Of a stretch of 64,000 bases of DNA, positions 59,228 through 64,000 are shown piece after piece. How positions within the stretch are numbered: position 1 is the first letter of the stretch; every line of letters begins with the position of its first letter. The translations under genes and the position numbers were made by a program. A model generated the notes under the pieces. That model made no database searches. It was not told where the DNA came from and worked only from the letters and a program-made list of their open reading frames with translations. The stretch spans positions 1 through 64,000 of the forward strand of contig JALEOU010000041.1 of assembly GCA_022766945.1 (NCBI GenBank). The letters run 5' to 3'. The DNA is from Fusicatenibacter sp. Its GTDB lineage: Bacteria > Bacillota > Clostridia > Lachnospirales > Lachnospiraceae.

Positions 59228-60385
59228 ATGAACAATGTAATTGAACAAAACAGAGAATGGATCGAATCCACATGGGAAAAGGTTGACAAAAAGCTGAGCC
59301 GCACCGCAGTAAAAAGCCGTGAAAAGCTTCCCTATACGACGGTAAACGGCGTACACGATGACAAGCAGGGCGACCAGGTTGGCTGGTGGACCAACGGCTT
59401 CTGGGGCGGTATGATGTGGCTGATGTATGAGGCGACCGGCAATGAGGAATACAGAAAGACCGCAGAGCGTTCCGAAGAGCTTCTGGATCCGGCCTTGAAG
59501 CGTGTAAAAGAACTCCATCACGATGTTGGCTTTATGTGGCATCTGACCAGCGGTGCGAACTATCGTCTCACCGGAAATAAGGATTCTCTTACAAGAGACT
59601 TTTTTGCAGCAACCAGTCTTTTCTCCAGATATAACATTGACGGCGATTATATCCGTGCCTGGAACAACAGCTGGGGAGATTCTTCCAATGCCGGTTTTTC
59701 CATCATTGACTGTCTGATGAATATTTCACTGTTATACTGGGCATCCGATGAGATCGGCGACGATCGTTTCCGGAAAATCGCAATCAGACAGATGAATATG
59801 GCACTGCGCGATCACATCCGTCCGGATGGAAGTGTCAATCATATCGTTGATCATGAAATTGACAAAGTCGGTGTCGTTCGCGTTCTTGCCGGACAGGGCT
59901 ACAGTGAAACTTCCTGCTGGTCAAGAGGTCTCTCCTGGGCTGTATATGGCTCCGTGATTTCCTATATCCACACCGGAAATGAAGAATATCTGAACGCAGC
60001 CAAAAAGACCGCTGATTACTTTATCGAGCACTGCAAAAAAACAAATTATCTGCCTCTGGTAGATTTTGACGCGCCGGAGACTCCTGTATATTATGACAGC
60101 ACCGCCGGTATGTGCGCTGCATGCGGTATGCTGGAAATCGCAAAGTATGTTTCCGAAGAAGAATCCATCAGATACACAGAAGCCGCACTCAATATTCTGA
60201 AAGCTTCTGATGAGCATTTCTGTAACTACGAGGAAGATGAAGATGCACTTGTCCTGATGGGCACTGAGAGATATCCTCACAACGATGCCGAGAGAAAAGG
60301 GCTGCATATCCCGATTATTTACGGTGATTTCTTCTTTGTAGAGGCTCTGTGCAAACTCAAAGGAAGAAAATTCTTCATCTGGTAA
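59228..60385 (+). CDS. Glycoside hydrolase family 88 (unsaturated glucuronyl hydrolase-like)
   Basis: WWTNGFWGGMMWLMYEATGNEEYRKTAE...HDVGFMWHLTSGANYRLTGN...GQGYSETSCWSRGLSWAVYG; RBS aaagggggt. Confidence 0.88.
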   Translation: MNNVIEQNREWIESTWEKVDKKLSRTAVKSREKLPYTTVNGVHDDKQGDQVGWWTNGFWGGMMWLMYEATGNEEYRKTAERSEELLDPALKRVKELHHDVGFMWHLTSGANYRLTGNKDSLTRDFFAATSLFSRYNIDGDYIRAWNNSWGDSSNAGFSIIDCLMNISLLYWASDEIGDDRFRKIAIRQMNMALRDHIRPDGSVNHIVDHEIDKVGVVRVLAGQGYSETSCWSRGLSWAVYGSVISYIHTGNEEYLNAAKKTADYFIEHCKKTNYLPLVDFDAPETPVYYDSTAGMCAACGMLEIAKYVSEEESIRYTEAALNILKASDEHFCNYEEDEDALVLMGTERYPHNDAERKGLHIPIIYGDFFFVEALCKLKGRKFFIW

Positions 60386-60416
60386 GTCATACCGGTATAC
60401 CAAAGCAGAAAAAAAG

Positions 60417-60463
60417 ACGCATCGGGCGGTTTCTTTTTCAGGCCGCCCGATGCGTTTCTTTTT
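60417..60463. terminator. Strong bidirectional terminator
   Basis: aaaaagacgcatcgggcggtttctttttcaggccgcccgatgcgtttctttttct: 13-bp perfect stem between convergent genes. Confidence 0.85.
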
Positions 60464-60482
60464 CTGTTGTTCATTTTCTGTC

Positions 60483-61286
60483 TCAGGATTTGGAGAGCAG
60501 AATTCTGTCATTATCCAGATCGTGTCCGGTTCCCTCCCGGAATCTTCTTAAGAGATCTTCCACGGTAAGGTGATCGCGTTCCTCTCCTCTGACATCCAGA
60601 ACCACATTTCCATTCTCCATCAGGAACGTACGATTTCCCATCTCCAGCGCCTGATGCATATTGTGTGTGATCATCATGCAGGTGATATGATCTTTTTCTA
60701 CGATCTCCCTGGTCAGACGCAGCACTTTCTCTGCCGTTCCCGGATCCAGTGCCGCGGTATGTTCATCCAAAAGCAGCAACTTTGGCGTCACCATCGTTGC
60801 CATCAGAAGTGTCAGTGCCTGTCTCTGACCTCCAGAGAGAAGTCCCACAGGCTGTGTCATCCGATCTTCCAGCCCCATATCCAGAAGCCGCAGTTTCTCG
60901 CGAAATATTTCTTTATCTTTCTTCGATATTCTGGTAAAAGGATTGCCGCCCTTGCTGGCCCTCAGATAAGAGAGCGCCAGATTTTCCTCGATTGTCATTC
61001 CCGGCGCTGTTCCGCCCATGGGGTCCTGAAACAGTCGCCCGATATAACGGCTTCTTTTGTGTTCCGGTACAAACGTAATATCTTTTCCATCCAGGAGAAT
61101 ATTGCCTTCGTCCACATAAAATGCACCTGCAATGGCATTGAACAGTGTCGATTTTCCTGCTCCATTCGAACCGATGATTGTCACGAAATCTCCGCTGTCC
61201 AGATGCAGCGACAACCCGGAGACTGCCGTTTTCGCATTGACGGTTCCCGGATTAAAGGTTTTGGAAATACTTTTGATATCCAGCAT
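60483..61286 (-). CDS. trpZ: ABC transporter ATP-binding protein, TrpZ-like
   Basis: MLDIKSISKTFNPGTVNAKTAVSGLSLHLDSGDFVTIIGSNGAGKSTLFNAI; LSGGQRQALTLLMATMVTPKLLLLDEHTAALDP. Third gene after a T-box leader. Confidence 0.82.
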   Translation of the reverse strand: MLDIKSISKTFNPGTVNAKTAVSGLSLHLDSGDFVTIIGSNGAGKSTLFNAIAGAFYVDEGNILLDGKDITFVPEHKRSRYIGRLFQDPMGGTAPGMTIEENLALSYLRASKGGNPFTRISKKDKEIFREKLRLLDMGLEDRMTQPVGLLSGGQRQALTLLMATMVTPKLLLLDEHTAALDPGTAEKVLRLTREIVEKDHITCMMITHNMHQALEMGNRTFLMENGNVVLDVRGEERDHLTVEDLLRRFREGTGHDLDNDRILLSKS

Positions 61287-61288
61287 TT

Positions 61289-62197
61289 CTAGTTCTCTCC
61301 TTTCCGTCTGACTGCATATTTCCGTTTCTGGAACAGAACCCAGCTCTTGATCGTCGGAAATGCGATCGCAGCTCCAACCACAATGGCAGTAATCAATTTC
61401 AGTCCCTGCACGGGAACCACCTTGGTATAAAGTACGATGGCATAGATAAACCGGTAAATCATTGAACCGATCACCGCCGCAATTACACCTTTTTTCACCG
61501 TCCGGCGCCCCAGAACGGTTTCGCCGATGATCAGGCAGGCCAGCCCGATCACGACGATTCCTGTTCCACCGTTGATATCCGCTGTATTCTGATACTGTCC
61601 CACCATCGCCCCGGAAAGAGCCGTCATGGCATTGGAGATACAAAGGCCAATCGTAATCGTAACGGTTGGATTAATCGAGGAAGATCGCACCATCCGGATA
61701 TTGTTTCCGGTAGCACGGATGGAAAGTCCGATTCTGGTCCCGAGGAACAAAAGCAGAAGCACTCCGACTGCAATGACAATTCCACCGGATAAAATCACAT
61801 CACTCCATTTTCCACCGATCCCGGTGTCCTCGAACAGGGAAAAAATCGTGTCTGTCTTAAGCAGACTGACGTTGGAACTCCAGCCCATCACCATCAGATT
61901 GACCGTATACAATCCTGTATTTGTCACAATGCCCGCCAGAATCGACGGAACACCCAGACGTGTCTGCAAAAATGCGGTAACAAATCCGGCAGATGCTCCG
62001 GCCGCCATAGCCGCCGGGATTGCAAGATACGGGTGCCCGGCTGCTGCCATCGTCACAGACACGGCTGCTCCGAAAACAAAACAGCCGTCTGTGGTAAGAT
62101 CCGCGATATCCAGGATACGATAGCTTAAAAACAGTGCCATGGCAACCAGTGCATAAAGAAATCCCAATTCCAGTGCAGTTTGTGAAATGTATAGCAC
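61289..62197 (-). CDS. trpY: ABC transporter permease, TrpY-like
   Basis: QTALELGFLYALVAMALFLSYRILDIADLTTDGCFVFGAAVS...; branched-chain-permease-like fold with LIGETVLGRRTVKKGVIAAVIGS. Confidence 0.82.
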   Translation of the reverse strand: MLYISQTALELGFLYALVAMALFLSYRILDIADLTTDGCFVFGAAVSVTMAAAGHPYLAIPAAMAAGASAGFVTAFLQTRLGVPSILAGIVTNTGLYTVNLMVMGWSSNVSLLKTDTIFSLFEDTGIGGKWSDVILSGGIVIAVGVLLLLFLGTRIGLSIRATGNNIRMVRSSSINPTVTITIGLCISNAMTALSGAMVGQYQNTADINGGTGIVVIGLACLIIGETVLGRRTVKKGVIAAVIGSMIYRFIYAIVLYTKVVPVQGLKLITAIVVGAAIAFPTIKSWVLFQKRKYAVRRKGEN

Positions 62198-62215
62198 CAG
62201 CAGCCCCTCCTTTAC

Positions 62216-63298
62216 TTACTCTTCTGTCGTGGTAACTTCAACAACCTCACCCATATCTGCGAATACACTATAATCCGCACCGAGTGCTGCTGCTGTCTCT
62301 GTGTTTACGGTAATGATTCCGCCATCCATCAGATAATAATCCTCCAGATCAGCCATTCCTTCGGTAATTGCCGAATAAGCCAGATCAGCGGTCTTCTTTC
62401 CAAGATCCGTATAGTTCACTCCACAGGTAGCAAATGCTCCGTTTCTTACAAAAGAATCTGCTCCTGTATAATGAGGAATCCCTGCCTTTGCAAACTTTTC
62501 ATAGATAGCCAGTTCCGCTGCCATGATGACGTTGTCCGTTGGAGTGAAGACTGCATCGACTTTCTCTGCTGCCAGAGAAGTCGCTGCTGCAATCACCTCG
62601 TCATTGGTTGCCGCTGTCTGCTCTGTGTAAGCGATTCCTTTCTCGTCCAGATAAGCTTTTGCATCCTCAATCGGCTTTTTGGAGTTAGCCTCGGAAAGAG
62701 AATAGAGAAGACCCACTTTTTTGACATCCGGATTCTGTGCGAGCATCATTTCCATAATAAACTCCGTATTCAGAGCATCGCTGGTTCCTGTCACATAGTC
62801 AATATCGGTCAATTCTGCAGCTTCGGGATCAGAGATCGCCGCATAGACAACCGGAGTTTGTGAATCCTCCGCGCAGACCGTCATAACCTGTGCTGCCATT
62901 GTTGCAATCGGAATAATCGCGTCCACACCATCCTCAACAGCCTGATCGCCAATCTGCTTCAGCGTTGTCTGTTCGCCCTGACCGGAATAGATTTCATACT
63001 CAATGGTAATACCATTTTCTTCGGAAATCGTATCGAATTCTGCCGCAATCGCATCTGCAATTTCATCAAGAGACGCGTGATCCATCTGCTTCACAATCGC
63101 GATTTTGTAGGGATCCCGGACAGCATCCTCAGCAGCGGATACCGTCTCTGTCTCAGGAGCAGACTCTGCTTCGGAAACCGTCTCTGACTTTGACAAGGAA
63201 GAAGCAGCAGATGCATTATCTGCGTTGCTCTCCCCGCATGCTGCCAATGATGCTATCATGCTCATTCCCAATACCAGTGCCAATACTTTTTTCTTCAT
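62216..63298 (-). CDS. trpX: ABC transporter substrate-binding lipoprotein, TrpX-like
   Basis: MKKKVLALVLGMSMIASLAACGES lipobox; YKIAIVKQMDHASLDEIADAIAAEFDTISEENGITIEYEIYSGQGEQTTLKQIGDQAVEDGVDAIIPIATMAAQ. Confidence 0.85.
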   Translation of the reverse strand: MKKKVLALVLGMSMIASLAACGESNADNASAASSLSKSETVSEAESAPETETVSAAEDAVRDPYKIAIVKQMDHASLDEIADAIAAEFDTISEENGITIEYEIYSGQGEQTTLKQIGDQAVEDGVDAIIPIATMAAQVMTVCAEDSQTPVVYAAISDPEAAELTDIDYVTGTSDALNTEFIMEMMLAQNPDVKKVGLLYSLSEANSKKPIEDAKAYLDEKGIAYTEQTAATNDEVIAAATSLAAEKVDAVFTPTDNVIMAAELAIYEKFAKAGIPHYTGADSFVRNGAFATCGVNYTDLGKKTADLAYSAITEGMADLEDYYLMDGGIITVNTETAAALGADYSVFADMGEVVEVTTTEE

Positions 63299-63377
63299 AA
63301 TCTTTTTCTCCTTTTCTTTACGCCTTTGAACAGGTTTTATGCATTTTCAAAAGCAAAAGATCCGATTTTTGCCATCA

Positions 63378-63654
63378 CGCAAAAAACCGCCCCAAGCTTA
63401 TTTTGCCTGAGACGGTAATAAATTCTTATTATCGCGGTACCACTCATCTTGACGAATCGTCCACTCTACACGTACCAACATACGCTCCTAATTGATAACG
63501 GGTTTGGTTCCCGGCAACGCCTACTCTTCTCATTTCGGGCTGCCCTCGAAAGGCCATTCAGCAATAAAATCCATATGACACTCGCACCAGTATGCCACTC
63601 TCTGAAATTTCTTTTAAAGCTTACTCTTCTTTCTCATCGGTTTTGCTTTTGATG
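63378..63654 (-). ncRNA. T-box leader (probable tryptophan specifier UGG) with attenuator
   Basis: Minus strand gatgagTGGTACCGCGataat (T-box core); GGTGCGAG distal-loop motif; gaaTGGcctttcgagg specifier candidate (63554-63556); terminator accgtctcaggcaaaataagcttggggcggtttttt (63381-63416). Confidence 0.9.
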
Positions 63655-63660
63655 TTGTAT

Positions 63661-63689
63661 ATTCTATGCCTCTTTCCCATATTTGTCAA
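63661..63689 (-). promoter_or_regulatory. Promoter of the T-box/trpXYZ operon
   Basis: Minus strand TTGACA-17 bp-TAGAAT (tgtcaa 63684-63689; attcta 63661-63666). Confidence 0.75.
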
Positions 63690-63819
63690 CCCCTCGCAAA
63701 CATTTTTTTGTTCCGGCGGCAGCGGACGGTTACTGTTCAGACTGTAACGGACGCTGTGCAGAAAACAGATCCCGACGCAGACTCGTTTTATACTCTTTCG
63801 ACTACGCTTAAAAAATTGA

Positions 63820-63850
63820 TTGACTCTCACGTTACGTGATATTGTATTCT
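63820..63850 (+). promoter_or_regulatory. MerR-type promoter/operator
   Basis: TTGACT-19 bp-TATTCT, with palindrome TCACGT-T-ACGTGA (63827-63839) inside the over-long spacer. Confidence 0.85.
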
Positions 63851-63917
63851 GTTCTTACGGGGACAGGATCGGGATTTGCCGGCTTTGTTTCCATACCTAC
63901 GAAAGGAGCCATGATGT

Positions 63918-64000
63918 ATGAAAACGATCAGCCAGGTTGCAGAATTATCGGGGATCAGTATACGCACGCTGCAGTATTACGACGAAATCGGACTGTTAAA
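63918..64000 (+). CDS. MerR family transcriptional regulator (TipA-like N-terminus, partial at window end)
   Basis: MKTISQVAELSGISIRTLQYYDEIGLL; RBS gaaaggagcc; not in the ORF track because it runs off the window. Confidence 0.9.
   Translation, partial: MKTISQVAELSGISIRTLQYYDEIGLL

Noticed and set aside
60570-61292. 240-aa plus-strand ORF
   Set aside because: Antisense to the TrpZ-like ATPase; no domain.
63621-63830. 69-aa minus-strand ORF
   Set aside because: Overlaps the T-box promoter and the MerR operator; reading frame appears incidental.

Overview
The window looks like a Clostridia/Lachnospiraceae-type chromosome segment. That placement rests on protein character and gene content only; no search was run. 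About 27 kb (roughly 6.9-33.3 kb), all on the minus strand, is a cell-surface glycan locus in two blocks, each with its own flippase and polymerase/ligase-like protein. Block 1 has a WecB-type UDP-GlcNAc 2-epimerase, a TagA/WecG-type transferase, a polysaccharide pyruvyl transferase family protein, several glycosyltransferases (GTs) and a fused membrane-polymerase/GT2 protein. Block 2 has a Stealth-type sugar phosphotransferase and an acyltransferase-3 / AMP-ligase / acyl carrier protein (ACP) trio. Between the blocks is a ~1.87 kaa secreted protein with a transglutaminase-like core, ~70-aa tandem repeats, CxxC modules and three C-terminal S-layer homology (SLH) domains. The flanks carry: an IS21-family element (5' half of istA on the minus strand, absent from the ORF track) that interrupts a UvrD/HelD-like helicase; an SRAP protein; a CydDC-like ABC exporter; VanZ; xpt; an intracellular glycoside hydrolase cassette (two GH3, an unassignable 1189-aa hydrolase, a GH2 beta-mannosidase) with AraC regulators; pgi; a GldA/F/G + DUF4340 ABC system whose GldG-like gene has an apparent internal deletion and frameshift; a two-component system; AraC/GH88; a trpXYZ-like transporter behind a T-box leader with a probable Trp (UGG) specifier; and the start of a MerR gene with a typical 19-bp-spacer promoter. 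No rRNA, tRNA or CRISPR array was recognised.
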